Part shown: one piece after another, positions 1-6,905 of the stretch
How the letters are laid out: every line of letters starts with the position of its first letter
Numbering within the stretch: position 1 is the first letter of the stretch
NCBI GenBank assembly: GCA_041741895.1
Contig: JBGSJO010000014.1
Span: 1 to 8,894, forward strand
Direction: 5' to 3'
From: Allopontixanthobacter sp041741895
GTDB lineage: Bacteria > Pseudomonadota > Alphaproteobacteria > Sphingomonadales > Sphingomonadaceae
DNA length: 8,894 bases
Position numbers and translations under genes: made by a program
Notes under the pieces: generated by a model
The model's input: only the letters and a program-made list of their open reading frames with translations
Told to the model about the DNA's origin: nothing
Databases searched by the model: none

Positions 1-911
1 GGACGGTGCCGTCGATGCGCGGCGCGATCCTGGCCTATGGTCCGCAGGACGCGATGACCACGGTGGCCGATCTGGAGGAAATCCCCGACGGCGCATGGCC
101 GCTGCGGGGCGAACGCGGGCTGACCTATGCGGACGAACTGCCGGTGGGCAACCGGGTGACGCAGGGCAATTGGTGGGGGCCCTTCCATGACGGCGAACCG
201 CTGGTGTCGGTCGATGCGGAATTTGCCGAGGCGGTGGACCTGCGGATCGGTGATTACATCACCATCGGGATTCTAGGCGCGGAGCGCACCGCGCGCGTCG
301 CCAATCTGCGCACGATCGACTGGGAAAGCATGGGTTTCAATTATGTGCTGGTCTTTTCCCCCAATGCGATCCGCGATGCGCCGCATAATCTGGCCGCGAC
401 CATAGAGCTGCCGGACGGGGCAGAAACCGGGCCGTTACTGCGCCAACTGGTCAGGAATTTCCCGTCCAGTTCGGTAATCGAGATCGGGCAGGTGCTGGCG
501 GAGGCGCGGGTAATTTTGGGTCAGGTCAGCACGGCCACATTCGCTGCCGCATCGGTGGCGGTGCTGGCGGGGCTGGCGGTACTGATCGGCGCGATTGCCG
601 CCGCGCGCGCGGTGCGTACTTACGACACGGTGGTGCTGCGCGTGCTGGGCGCCAGCCGCCGCCAGGTGTTGCTGATGCAATTGGCGGAATACGGATTGCT
701 GGCCATTATTCTGGCGCTGGTGGCAATGGGCCTCGGCACCGGACTGGCCTGGCTGGTGGTGGTGCAATTGTTCGAATTTGCCTGGCTGCCGAATTGGGCC
801 GAAATCCTCGGCGTGCTGGGCGCCGGGCTGCTGTTCGTGCTGGTCTTCGCACTGGCCGGCTCGCTCCCCCTGTTGAATGCGAAACCGGCGCAGGCCCTAA
901 GGGCGCTTTAG
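1..911 (+). CDS. ABC transporter permease, FtsX/MacB-like, C-terminal part (5' end outside window)
   Basis: The reading frame is already open at the left edge (first whole codon at 3) and ends at TAG 909-911, leaving about 302 residues. The first ~160 residues are a soluble, periplasmic-type domain. Then come three hydrophobic segments: about 180-200 (AASVAVLAGLAVLIGAIAAA), about 226-250 and about 265-290. Between the first two lies the cytoplasmic signature of FtsX-like permeases, TVVLRVLGASRRQVLLMQ, and the protein ends KPAQALRAL, as is usual in this family. Such permeases work with a LolD/YbbA-type ATPase, expected upstream, in envelope lipid or lipoprotein handling or in export. The substrate cannot be read from the sequence. 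The GTG at 6 is an internal valine codon, not a start, because the frame and the family similarity continue upstream of it. The gene converges on the RDD gene, with a palindromic element between them. Confidence 0.88.
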   Translation, partial: TVPSMRGAILAYGPQDAMTTVADLEEIPDGAWPLRGERGLTYADELPVGNRVTQGNWWGPFHDGEPLVSVDAEFAEAVDLRIGDYITIGILGAERTARVANLRTIDWESMGFNYVLVFSPNAIRDAPHNLAATIELPDGAETGPLLRQLVRNFPSSSVIEIGQVLAEARVILGQVSTATFAAASVAVLAGLAVLIGAIAAARAVRTYDTVVLRVLGASRRQVLLMQLAEYGLLAIILALVAMGLGTGLAWLVVVQLFEFAWLPNWAEILGVLGAGLLFVLVFALAGSLPLLNAKPAQALRAL

Positions 912-930
912 CGCGCGTTTAAACATGGCG

Positions 931-1049
931 GCGCGCTTTAGAGCATGATGCGATTAAGTGGGAACCGGTTAATCGTAATAAATCACTCGATCACAAAAGC
1001 TTTATGAGCCTGATGCGATTCAGTTCAATCGCATCAGGCTCTAGCGCGC
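931..1049. repeat. Branched palindromic intergenic element between convergent genes
   Basis: Three nested inverted repeats are visible. A 7-bp outer stem pairs 931-937 with 1043-1049. A small hairpin pairs 951-957 with 969-975 around an 11-base loop. A perfect 15-bp hairpin pairs 1006-1020 with 1027-1041 around the 6-base loop CAGTTC. The left flank 931-955 is also almost the reverse complement of 1027-1049, so a second, long-range fold competes with the hairpins. The words GAGCATGATGCG and GTGGGAACCGGTT resemble a dispersed intergenic palindrome family seen in alphaproteobacteria (from memory, not checked). The right end overlaps the first base of the RDD stop codon. It lies between the 3' ends of two convergent genes and may act as a bidirectional transcription barrier, but neither side has a strong U-tract. 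Confidence 0.7.
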
Positions 1050-1516
1050 TATTCGAAAACCGAGAGATCGGTGCCAACTGTTTCCGGCGTTCCTTTAAGC
1101 ACCAACGTACCGGCAATTATGTCGTGCAGGCCCTGCTTGCGCTCGGTGAAGGCCACCATGATGAAACCAATCAAGAGAATGATTGCGGAGATGATCTTGG
1201 CGAAATACCGGCCGACACCGCGCATCAGGCTGATCCGGTTACCCGAGACATCCGTCACCACCAGGCCGAGAGCTTTCTTGCCCAAGGTTGCCTGCCATGT
1301 GGAGCTTTCCATCACGGCAAAATAGGCCACGCCGATAATGATACTGACGAGGTTCATCAACAGTTCTGCCCCGCCGGTCGGATCGGACAGGACACTACTG
1401 AATCCCAGCATGCTGATGCCGAACATCGCACCTAAGACACCGCCCACCAGCGCCAGAATGATCGTGTCAATGATGTAAGCTAACACACGAATCCAGAAAC
1501 CGGCATAATTTTCCAT
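1049..1516 (-). CDS. RDD family integral membrane protein
   Basis: A 155-residue protein with the RDD domain layout. The N-terminal motif FWIRVLAYIIDTIIL carries Arg10 and Asp17. Hydrophobic segments lie at about 11-34, 54-72 and 106-124. The central signature is SSTWQATLGKKALGL (71-85), and GLHDIIAGT (129-137) supplies the second conserved aspartate, Asp132. RDD proteins sit in the inner membrane. Transport or membrane-stress roles have been suggested for some, but the role of this one is unknown. I chose ATG 1516 because AAGGGG lies about 9 bases upstream. The longer reading from TTG 1525 would put that ribosome site directly against the start. The stop codon TAG 1049-1051 touches the palindromic element. 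The gene lies downstream of the TonB receptor on the same strand, but a terminator separates them, so it is probably transcribed on its own. Confidence 0.9.
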   Translation of the reverse strand: MENYAGFWIRVLAYIIDTIILALVGGVLGAMFGISMLGFSSVLSDPTGGAELLMNLVSIIIGVAYFAVMESSTWQATLGKKALGLVVTDVSGNRISLMRGVGRYFAKIISAIILLIGFIMVAFTERKQGLHDIIAGTLVLKGTPETVGTDLSVFE

Positions 1517-1580
1517 ACGATACAACCCCTTGCTTGTTCAGTTCCAAATGGGACGGCAACACATTGCGCCGCCGCTGGCA

Positions 1581-1619
1581 ATAAAAAGCCGCAAACGAAA
1601 AAGGAGGCCACCTTGCGGC
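1581..1619 (-). terminator. Rho-independent terminator of the TonB-dependent receptor gene
   Basis: Read on the minus strand, GCCGCAA (1619-1613) pairs perfectly with TTGCGGC (1594-1588) across a loop of 18 bases, and is followed at once by TTTTTAT (1587-1581). It begins about 32 bases after the receptor stop codon. The loop is long and contains GGAGG/CCTCC-type bases that could shorten it by inner pairing. It separates the receptor transcript from the RDD gene. Confidence 0.65.
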
Positions 1620-1650
1620 AGCCCCCTTTCCCTTATTAAATGCGATCAGG

Positions 1651-4302
1651 TCAGAATTTGAACCGCACCGTGCCGCCATAGGTGCGCGGCTGGTTGGGAT
1701 AGCCGGACACGGTTTGCGACTGCGCAACCCCCGGGAAGATGGTGGTAAGATTGCGATTGTCGGTCAGATTGCGGACATAGGCGCTCAGTTCCAGCCCCGA
1801 ATCAAGCGCCAAGGTCAGCGATGCGTTCACTTCACTGGTCTCGCGCCGGAAATCTGACGCTGCGGCACGGGCCGATGCGAAGGGATCAGCCTGCGTCCGG
1901 TCGATGAAGTCAGGCAAACCATCCAGAATCTGGGTGCTGCTTTCATGGTAGTAATCCACCCGGCCGATCAGATTGTTGCCGCTCGAGCCCAGTTCGTGGG
2001 TGTAGGTTGCAGATGTGGCGATGGTCCATTCGGGAATGCCCGCCGGACGGGTTCCGGTGAGATCACCCACTGCCGAACCCGTGAAGGAATCGTAATTCGC
2101 ATCGAGATAGGTGGTGGCGAAAGTGAACACCAGCGCCGGGATTGGCGAGATCGTTGCATCAAGTTCGAAACCGCGGGTCGATTGCGAACCAGCATTGGCC
2201 AGGGCAAAACCCGTGCCGGTGAAGGCAAAGGACTGGAACCCGTCGATGGTCTGGTCGAACAGCGCAAGATTGACCGCAAGACCGGGGAAACTGGCCTTGA
2301 TCCCAACTTCATACACTTCCGCTTCTTCCGGCCCGGCAAAGCGCGATCCGGTGGACAGGTTCGGAATGATCAGCCCGGCATCCCGGATCGGGGATGACGG
2401 GGCCAGAATGACACTGCCCGATGGAGCGCCATTGCTGAGCAGTGCCGGGGTAAAATCGGATGCCGAAGGACGCGAATCGCGGGACAGATTGACCGACGAT
2501 GCCTTGAACCCGGTAGCATAAGTGAAATAAGCATTGATCTGGCTCGTCAATTTGGCCGATGCGCGCAGGGTGTAGCTGAAATCATCATCCCGGGTCTGGC
2601 CTGGCTCCACCGAATTTGGCAGGCTGAGGAACGGCGGTTGGAATTGCAGCGCCGTCAAGCCGAGCAGCGGGTTGGTAGCCGGATTGGTAGCAAGCGCTGC
2701 GATCCCACCAAAGGCAGCGGGATTGGCGGCGGCAAATGCCGCGATCTGCGCCGGGCCGATCTGATTCGGAGGCGTCATCGTCGCCTGCGCGATCCCGCCG
2801 ACGATAAACGCATCAACCAAGCTGATGTTGGACAATTCATCAAACGATTGCTGGGCCAGGGTGAAGTCTTTTTCATCGTCGGTATAGTTGAAACCGCCGG
2901 TCAGGGTCAGCCAGTCGGTTACTTCGAAATCAACCGTGCCGAAAATCGACCAGGACGTATTGTCCAGCGTGAATTGCTCGGCGGTCAGCGGTCCAGCCGA
3001 GAAGATCGAACCCACCGGCAGGCCAAGCTGACCTTCCACGAATCCAAGGGTGCCCGGCGTGCCTCCGCCCGCAAGCAGATCGAAGAACAGGCGCCCATTG
3101 GCACCGGTGGTCAGGGTCGAATTCTGATCGATCGCCTCATCGAAATAGAAGCCGCCCAGAAGGAAGTTCAGCGGACCGTCAAAATCTGATGTGAGGCGGA
3201 ATTCCTGGGTGAAGGTTTCAACCGACTGGTCGCGGAATTCATTGACGATATCCGCACTGGTAAAATCGACATCCTGATTGCTGACGTTGGTCAGTTCACG
3301 GTAGGCCGTAATCGAAGTCAGCGTCAGCGCGCCGAATTCCAAATCGCCCTGGATCGATCCGCCATAGCTTTCGATTTCATTTCTTGGCAGCACATTCAGG
3401 AAGCTGCGGTCGGTCAGCGCGTCTTCAATACCAATCTGACCGCCGACCCCAAAAATGGCCGGTGCAGTCGGGCCGAAACGGACATTGCCCACGTTGCAGC
3501 ACACTTCATCGATCTTGTTGTAATCGGCAATCGCGCGCACCCTTACAGCGCCGCCATTGTCGAACAGCAGCTGGCCGCGCACGCCGTAACGATCGCGGTC
3601 ATTGATCCGCTCGTCCAGGTTGACGACGGTCGCATAGCCATCGCGCTTGTTGTAATTTGCATCCACCGCGAAGGCGAGGCTGTCGGTCAGCGGGCCGGTG
3701 ATGTCACCCTTCACCACGATCTGGTCGAAATTGCCGTAAGTTGCCGAAACGCTGCCGCCGAATTCGAATTGCGGTTCCTTCGTGATCACCGAGATGACGC
3801 CCGCCGAGGCGTTCTTGCCGAACAATGTCGATTGCGGGCCGTTCAGAACTTCGATGCGGGATACATTGGCAAGATCGGCGATCTGGCCGGCCGAACGTGA
3901 ACGGAACACGTTGTCGATAAACACGCCGACCGACGGCTCGATGCCGAAATTGTTGGCGCCGTTACCGAAGCCGCGAATGATGAAGGTGGTGCTGGCCGCG
4001 TTCTGCAGCTGGCTGACGCGCAGCGAGGGCGATACTGTCTGCAAATCGATGAGATCGCGGATCTGGGCCCGTTCCAGTGTTTCGCCGGTGGTCACCGATA
4101 CGGATATCGGGGTATCCTGCAGCGTCTGTTCGCGCTTGGATGCCGTGACAATAATCAAATTGCCAGATGCGGCCAATTCGGCTTCTTCAGGTTCTTCTTC
4201 CTGGGCCAAAACCGTGGTTGGCATGATGAAAGCAGCTGAAGCGACACCGGCGAGCATCACAGTGCGTGCAGCATGCGCACGACCAAAAGCAGTAAATTTC
4301 AT
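1651..4302 (-). CDS. TonB-dependent outer-membrane receptor
   Basis: An 883-residue outer-membrane, energy-coupled importer. Residues 1-33 are a Sec signal peptide (basic MKFTAFGRAHAAR, hydrophobic core, cleavage after TTVLA), followed by an acidic stretch QEEEPEEAE. A TonB-box-like IIVTASKR lies at 50-57. The plug domain follows, with FIIRGFG, the anchor IEVLNGPQSTLFGKNASAG and VISVITKEP. The rest is a long beta-barrel ending VRFKF, with the terminal Phe expected for barrel assembly. A Cys-Cys pair (DEVCCNVGN) lies in the barrel. Receptors of this type take up iron complexes, vitamins or glycans; the ligand cannot be read here. I chose ATG 4302 because GGAG precedes it by about 5 bases and the signal peptide begins there. 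ATG 4332 would add ten residues, three of them acidic (MPAVEEDGDF), before the signal peptide. No SusD, regulator or transporter gene is adjacent. The stop is TGA 1651-1653. Confidence 0.95.
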   Translation of the reverse strand: MKFTAFGRAHAARTVMLAGVASAAFIMPTTVLAQEEEPEEAELAASGNLIIVTASKREQTLQDTPISVSVTTGETLERAQIRDLIDLQTVSPSLRVSQLQNAASTTFIIRGFGNGANNFGIEPSVGVFIDNVFRSRSAGQIADLANVSRIEVLNGPQSTLFGKNASAGVISVITKEPQFEFGGSVSATYGNFDQIVVKGDITGPLTDSLAFAVDANYNKRDGYATVVNLDERINDRDRYGVRGQLLFDNGGAVRVRAIADYNKIDEVCCNVGNVRFGPTAPAIFGVGGQIGIEDALTDRSFLNVLPRNEIESYGGSIQGDLEFGALTLTSITAYRELTNVSNQDVDFTSADIVNEFRDQSVETFTQEFRLTSDFDGPLNFLLGGFYFDEAIDQNSTLTTGANGRLFFDLLAGGGTPGTLGFVEGQLGLPVGSIFSAGPLTAEQFTLDNTSWSIFGTVDFEVTDWLTLTGGFNYTDDEKDFTLAQQSFDELSNISLVDAFIVGGIAQATMTPPNQIGPAQIAAFAAANPAAFGGIAALATNPATNPLLGLTALQFQPPFLSLPNSVEPGQTRDDDFSYTLRASAKLTSQINAYFTYATGFKASSVNLSRDSRPSASDFTPALLSNGAPSGSVILAPSSPIRDAGLIIPNLSTGSRFAGPEEAEVYEVGIKASFPGLAVNLALFDQTIDGFQSFAFTGTGFALANAGSQSTRGFELDATISPIPALVFTFATTYLDANYDSFTGSAVGDLTGTRPAGIPEWTIATSATYTHELGSSGNNLIGRVDYYHESSTQILDGLPDFIDRTQADPFASARAAASDFRRETSEVNASLTLALDSGLELSAYVRNLTDNRNLTTIFPGVAQSQTVSGYPNQPRTYGGTVRFKF

Positions 4303-4360
4303 GAAGTCTCCATCCTCTTCCACGGCAGGCATTTGATTTTCTTAAGCCCGTCCTGACAGC

Positions 4361-4389
4361 GGCATAGTCGGGACTGCCGGGGCGCTCAA
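4361..4389 (-). promoter_or_regulatory. Possible sigma70-type promoter for the TonB receptor
   Basis: On the minus strand TTGAGC (4389-4384) and TATGCC (4366-4361) are separated by 17 bases, about 60 bases ahead of the receptor start. The match is weak (4/6 and 3/6), so this is only the best candidate in the interval. Confidence 0.22.
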
Positions 4390-4422
4390 GCGAAAGGTAG
4401 CGAAAAACCACGGGTGTTGCAT

Positions 4423-4451
4423 AGGAACCACAGTGGCATTTCCGGGTTCCT
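4423..4451. promoter_or_regulatory. Inverted repeat in the divergent receptor/typA intergenic region
   Basis: AGGAACC (4423-4429) and GGTTCCT (4445-4451) are a perfect 7-bp inverted repeat around 15 bases, with the small palindrome CCACAGTGG (4428-4436) overlapping the left arm. It lies upstream of the receptor promoter candidate and about 110 bases ahead of typA. It could be an operator for a dimeric regulator such as an iron or envelope-stress regulator. No known consensus is recognised, and a 7-bp dyad may be chance. The rest of the 258-base interval between the two start codons shows no gene. Confidence 0.25.
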
Positions 4452-4560
4452 GCTTGCCCCGCAGTGCAGCATAAGCTAGGGGCGCGCGCACATGACAAGA
4501 TGCGCTGTCGGCGTGTCGGCACCCATCTCTCCTGTCTTTCAAATTAGTGAGCCCCTTAGA

Positions 4561-6399
4561 ATGTCCGCATTATTGCGCAATGTGGCGATTATCGCCCACG
4601 TCGACCACGGCAAAACCACACTTGTCGATCAGCTGTTCCGCCAGTCCGGCACTTTCCGCGATAACCAGCGCGTGGAAGAGCGGGCGATGGATTCCAACGA
4701 CCTGGAAAAGGAACGCGGGATCACCATTTTGGCGAAATGCACCAGTGTCGAATGGGGCGAAGGCGAAAACGCCACTCGCATCAATATTGTCGACACCCCC
4801 GGACACGCCGATTTCGGCGGCGAGGTGGAACGGATCCTGAGCATGGTAGACGGCGTGATCCTGCTGGTGGACAGCAGCGAAGGCGCCATGCCGCAGACCA
4901 AATTCGTTACCGGCAAGGCGCTGGCGCTGGGCCTGAAACCCATTGTCGTGGTCAACAAGATCGACCGCGCAGATGGCCGCGCATCCGAAGTGCTGGACGA
5001 AGTGTTCGACCTGTTCGTCACGCTCGGCGCAAATGACGAACAGCTCGATTTCCCAGTCCTCTACGCTTCCGGCCGCAACGGTTACGCGAGCGAGGACATC
5101 GACGCGCGCGAAGGCACGCTCACCCCGCTGTTCGAAAAGATCATTGAACACGTGCCCAGCCCGGAGGCCGATTTCGACGGCCCGTTCAAATTTCTCGTCA
5201 CCCTGCTCGACCGGGACAATTTCCTCGGCCGCATCCTGACGGGCAAGGTCCAGTCGGGCACGATCAAGGTCAACGGCCCGATCCACGCGCTGGATAATGA
5301 CGGCAAGATCGTCGAAACCGGCCGCGCATCCAAGCTGATGGCGTTCCATGGCCTCGAACGGATTCCGGTGGAAGAAGCCCGCGCAGGCGACATTATCTCC
5401 ATGGCCGGGCTAACCGTTGCCACCGTGTCCAACACCATCTGCGATCCTTCCGTCACCGAACCGCTTCACGCCCAGCCGATCGATCCGCCCACGCTGTCGA
5501 TGCGCTTTGCGGTGAACGACAGCCCGTTCGCCGGCCGCGAGGGAAGCAAGGTGACCAGCCGCATGATCCGTGACCGCCTGGCGCGCGAAGCGGAAAGCAA
5601 TGTCGCGATCAAGGTCACCGAATCGGATGACAAGGACAGTTTCGAAGTGGCCGGCCGCGGCGAATTACAGCTCGGCGTGCTGATCGAAACCATGCGCCGC
5701 GAAGGCTTCGAACTGGGCATCAGCCGCCCCCGCGTGCTGTTCACCGAAGATGAAAAAGGCAATCGCCTGGAACCTTACGAAACCGTCGTGATCGATGTGG
5801 ACGATGAATTCGCCGGCACCGTGGTGGAAAAGGTCGCCATGCGTAAGGGCGAGATGACCGACATGCGCCCATCGGGCGGCGGCAAGACCCGGATCACCTT
5901 CAGCGCGCCCAGCCGCGGGCTGATCGGCTATCACGGCGAATTCCTGTCCGACACGCGCGGCACCGGGATCATGAACCGCCTGTTCGAAAAATACGGACCG
6001 TTCAAGGGCAAGATCGAAGGCCGCGCCAACGGCGTGCTGATTTCCAACGGCACCGGCGAAGCGGTCGGCTATGCGCTCAACATGCTGGAAGACCGCGGCA
6101 TCCTGTTCGTGAAACCGCAGGAAAAGCTGTATGAAGGCATGATCATCGGCGAAAATGCCAAGCCGGACGATCTCGAAGTCAACCCGATGAAGTCCAAACA
6201 GCTGACCAACTTCCGCTCCACCGGCAAGGATGACGCAATCCGCCTCACCCCGCCCAAGGTGATGACGCTGGAACAGGCCATCGCCTATGTCGACAATGAT
6301 GAAATGGTCGAAGTCACCCCGCTGAACATCCGCCTGCGCAAGGCGATCCTCGACCCGAACGAGCGCAAGAAAGCCAGCCGCAAGAAAACCGACGGCTAA
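4561..6399 (+). CDS. typA: Ribosome-associated translational GTPase TypA/BipA
   Basis: A 612-residue protein, close to the ~607 residues of E. coli BipA. It is a translation-factor GTPase of the EF-G/LepA group that binds the 70S ribosome, supports 50S assembly and is needed under cold and other stress. The GTPase motifs are all present: G1 AHVDHGKT (12-19), switch region EKERGITI (49-56), G3 DTPGH (78-82), G4 NKID (132-135) and G5 in YASGRNG. EF-G-like domains follow (GRGELQLGVLIETMRREGFE and TRITFSAPSRGLIGYHGEF), then the BipA-specific C-terminal domain (LTNFRSTGKDDAIRLTPP) and a basic tail RKKASRKKTDG. I chose ATG 4561 because MSALLRNVAIIAHVDHGKTTL matches the usual N-terminus. The in-frame ATG at 4492 would add 23 residues the family lacks. 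No strong Shine-Dalgarno is visible before 4561, so initiation may be modest or leader-dependent. It is divergent from the receptor and probably monocistronic. Confidence 0.97.
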   Translation: MSALLRNVAIIAHVDHGKTTLVDQLFRQSGTFRDNQRVEERAMDSNDLEKERGITILAKCTSVEWGEGENATRINIVDTPGHADFGGEVERILSMVDGVILLVDSSEGAMPQTKFVTGKALALGLKPIVVVNKIDRADGRASEVLDEVFDLFVTLGANDEQLDFPVLYASGRNGYASEDIDAREGTLTPLFEKIIEHVPSPEADFDGPFKFLVTLLDRDNFLGRILTGKVQSGTIKVNGPIHALDNDGKIVETGRASKLMAFHGLERIPVEEARAGDIISMAGLTVATVSNTICDPSVTEPLHAQPIDPPTLSMRFAVNDSPFAGREGSKVTSRMIRDRLAREAESNVAIKVTESDDKDSFEVAGRGELQLGVLIETMRREGFELGISRPRVLFTEDEKGNRLEPYETVVIDVDDEFAGTVVEKVAMRKGEMTDMRPSGGGKTRITFSAPSRGLIGYHGEFLSDTRGTGIMNRLFEKYGPFKGKIEGRANGVLISNGTGEAVGYALNMLEDRGILFVKPQEKLYEGMIIGENAKPDDLEVNPMKSKQLTNFRSTGKDDAIRLTPPKVMTLEQAIAYVDNDEMVEVTPLNIRLRKAILDPNERKKASRKKTDG

Positions 6400-6411
6400 C
6401 CCCTTCCCCTC

Positions 6412-6507
6412 TCCTCTTCACAGGAGGGGCCGGGGGTGGTGCCTTACTTTGGGTGATGCCCCAACTTCCCCCCTCCTCTTCAGAGGAGGGGTCGGGGGTG
6501 GTGCCTT
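6412..6507. repeat. Two direct copies of a 34-base C/G-rich repeat, 62-base period
   Basis: Copy 1 (6412-6445) and copy 2 (6474-6507) differ at only two positions, 6421/6483 (C/G) and 6430/6492 (C/T). Each starts with a CCTCTTCA turn and ends GGGGGTGGTGCCTT. Copy 2 is the head of a perfect 10-bp hairpin, 6470-6479 with 6482-6491. Partial further copies of the GGGTGGTGCC word occur at 6451-6460 (as GGGTGATGCC) and about 6513-6523. This is a degenerate dispersed-type intergenic repeat, not a gene. All apparent reading frames across it are low-complexity proline/arginine/glycine shadows. Confidence 0.75.
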
Positions 6508-6561
6508 GTTCAGGGGTGGTGCCCTCCTCAAAAGCTGGGACGTGCATCCCCCACACCCTCC

Positions 6562-6613
6562 GCCCCTGCGGGGCTCCTCCCTCTCCCCTGAAGGAGAGAG
6601 GGGAAGAGTTTTT
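6562..6613 (+). terminator. Hairpin cluster and T-run, possible typA terminator
   Basis: A 5-bp hairpin (6562-6566 with 6570-6574) is followed by CTCTCC (6581-6586) pairing with GGAGAG (6593-6598). Further C/G pairing is possible with a small bulge, and TTTTT follows at 6609-6613. The T-run starts 10 bases after the minimal stem, or about 5 bases after the extended, bulged stem, so the fit to an intrinsic terminator is only fair. The unit also looks like an inverted relative of the repeats at 6412-6507. Confidence 0.4.
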
Positions 6614-6635
6614 GCTGCGAAACTGAACGCAGCAA
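6612..6635. promoter_or_regulatory. 8-bp inverted repeat abutting a -35 box
   Basis: TTGCTGCG (6612-6619) and CGCAGCAA (6628-6635) are perfect inverted arms around 8 bases. The right arm ends directly before the TTGACT -35 candidate. It has no trailing T-run on either strand, so a terminator role is unlikely. An operator-like site for a regulator is possible. Confidence 0.3.
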
Positions 6636-6665
6636 TTGACTTCAAAGGATTTCTCTCCATATAGG
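6636..6665 (+). promoter_or_regulatory. Candidate sigma70-type promoter upstream of the NYN remnant
   Basis: TTGACT (6636-6641, 5/6 to consensus) and TATAGG (6660-6665, 4/6) are 18 bases apart. Transcription would start around 6672, directly ahead of the tandem hairpins at 6678-6736 and some 75 bases ahead of the NYN start codon. This is the best promoter match I found in the window. Confidence 0.45.
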
Positions 6666-6677
6666 GGCACATATCTC

Positions 6678-6736
6678 CCTTGGCGCTTCGGGGCCAAGGT
6701 GCGCGGCGACCCGAAAGGGTCGCCGCTGCTTTATTT
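6678..6736 (+). terminator. Tandem tetraloop hairpins with a U-rich tail: terminator or leader attenuator
   Basis: The first hairpin pairs 6678-6684 with 6693-6699, then, after a G-G mismatch, C6686 with G6691 around a UUCG loop (6687-6690). The second is a perfect 10-bp stem, 6703-6712 with 6717-6726, closed by GAAA (6713-6716). It is followed by TGCTTTATTT (6727-6736). The second hairpin has the form of an intrinsic terminator and ends 10 bases before the NYN start codon ATG 6747. It may insulate the NYN gene from typA transcription, or form an attenuator or short structured RNA from the promoter at 6636-6665. Confidence 0.6.
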
Positions 6737-6746
6737 GGGGGCCGCT

Positions 6747-6905
6747 ATGCGCACGCGCGTCTATATTGACGGCTTCAACCTGTATTATGGTTGCTTGAGA
6801 GGCAGCCCATCCAAGTGGCTCAATCCCGCAGCACTTTGCGACAATCTTCTGCCTCGTAACCAGATCGCTGCCGTGCGGTATTTCACTGCTTTACTCGAAG
6901 ACTGA
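6747..6905 (+). pseudogene. NYN-domain (PIN-like nuclease) gene, 5' remnant
   Basis: ATG 6747 follows GGGGG by 5 bases and opens MRTRVYIDGFNLYYGCL, the N-terminus of NYN-domain proteins. Asp8 and Asn11 of the IDGFNLYY motif fall in the metal-binding nuclease core. The frame stops at TGA 6903-6905 after only 52 residues, whereas NYN proteins usually exceed about 200 residues. Similarity to the family holds up to about VRYFTA (near 6890). The last codons are read out of frame from the neighbouring methyltransferase sequence. The later acidic residues of the active site are missing, so no functional nuclease is expected. NYN/PIN-like enzymes are RNases, in some cases linked to defence or RNA decay. 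The truncation is due to a deletion junction, not a simple stop mutation. Confidence 0.8.

Noticed and set aside
1004..1435. Plus-strand open frame over the RDD gene
   Set aside because: It is antisense to a clear RDD family protein, begins inside the palindrome and has a composition unlike a folded protein.
1945..3189. Several plus-strand open frames inside the receptor gene
   Set aside because: All are shadows of the 883-residue receptor, rich in Arg/Gly/Asp, with no family signature.
4303..4332. Ten-residue longer start for the TonB receptor at ATG 4332
   Set aside because: It would place acidic residues before the signal peptide; ATG 4302 has GGAG at good spacing and begins a normal signal peptide.
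4492..4560. Upstream in-frame start for typA at ATG 4492, adding 23 residues
   Set aside because: The extra residues do not resemble any TypA N-terminus, while MSALLRNVAIIAHVDHGKT from 4561 does.
4570..5349. 259-codon open frame antisense to typA
   Set aside because: It is the mirror of G+C-rich typA codons, with no recognisable domain and no ribosome site; TypA itself is unambiguous.
6412..6523. Possible CRISPR array
   Set aside because: There are only two good copies, the copies themselves are hairpin-rich intergenic repeats, the single interval between them contains further repeat words, and no cas gene is nearby.
6880..6905. Simple sequencing frameshift linking NYN and methyltransferase into one protein
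   Set aside because: A frameshift would not explain the loss of the NYN C-terminal half and of the whole methyltransferase N-terminal part; correcting the frame gives a chimera of two incomplete domains.
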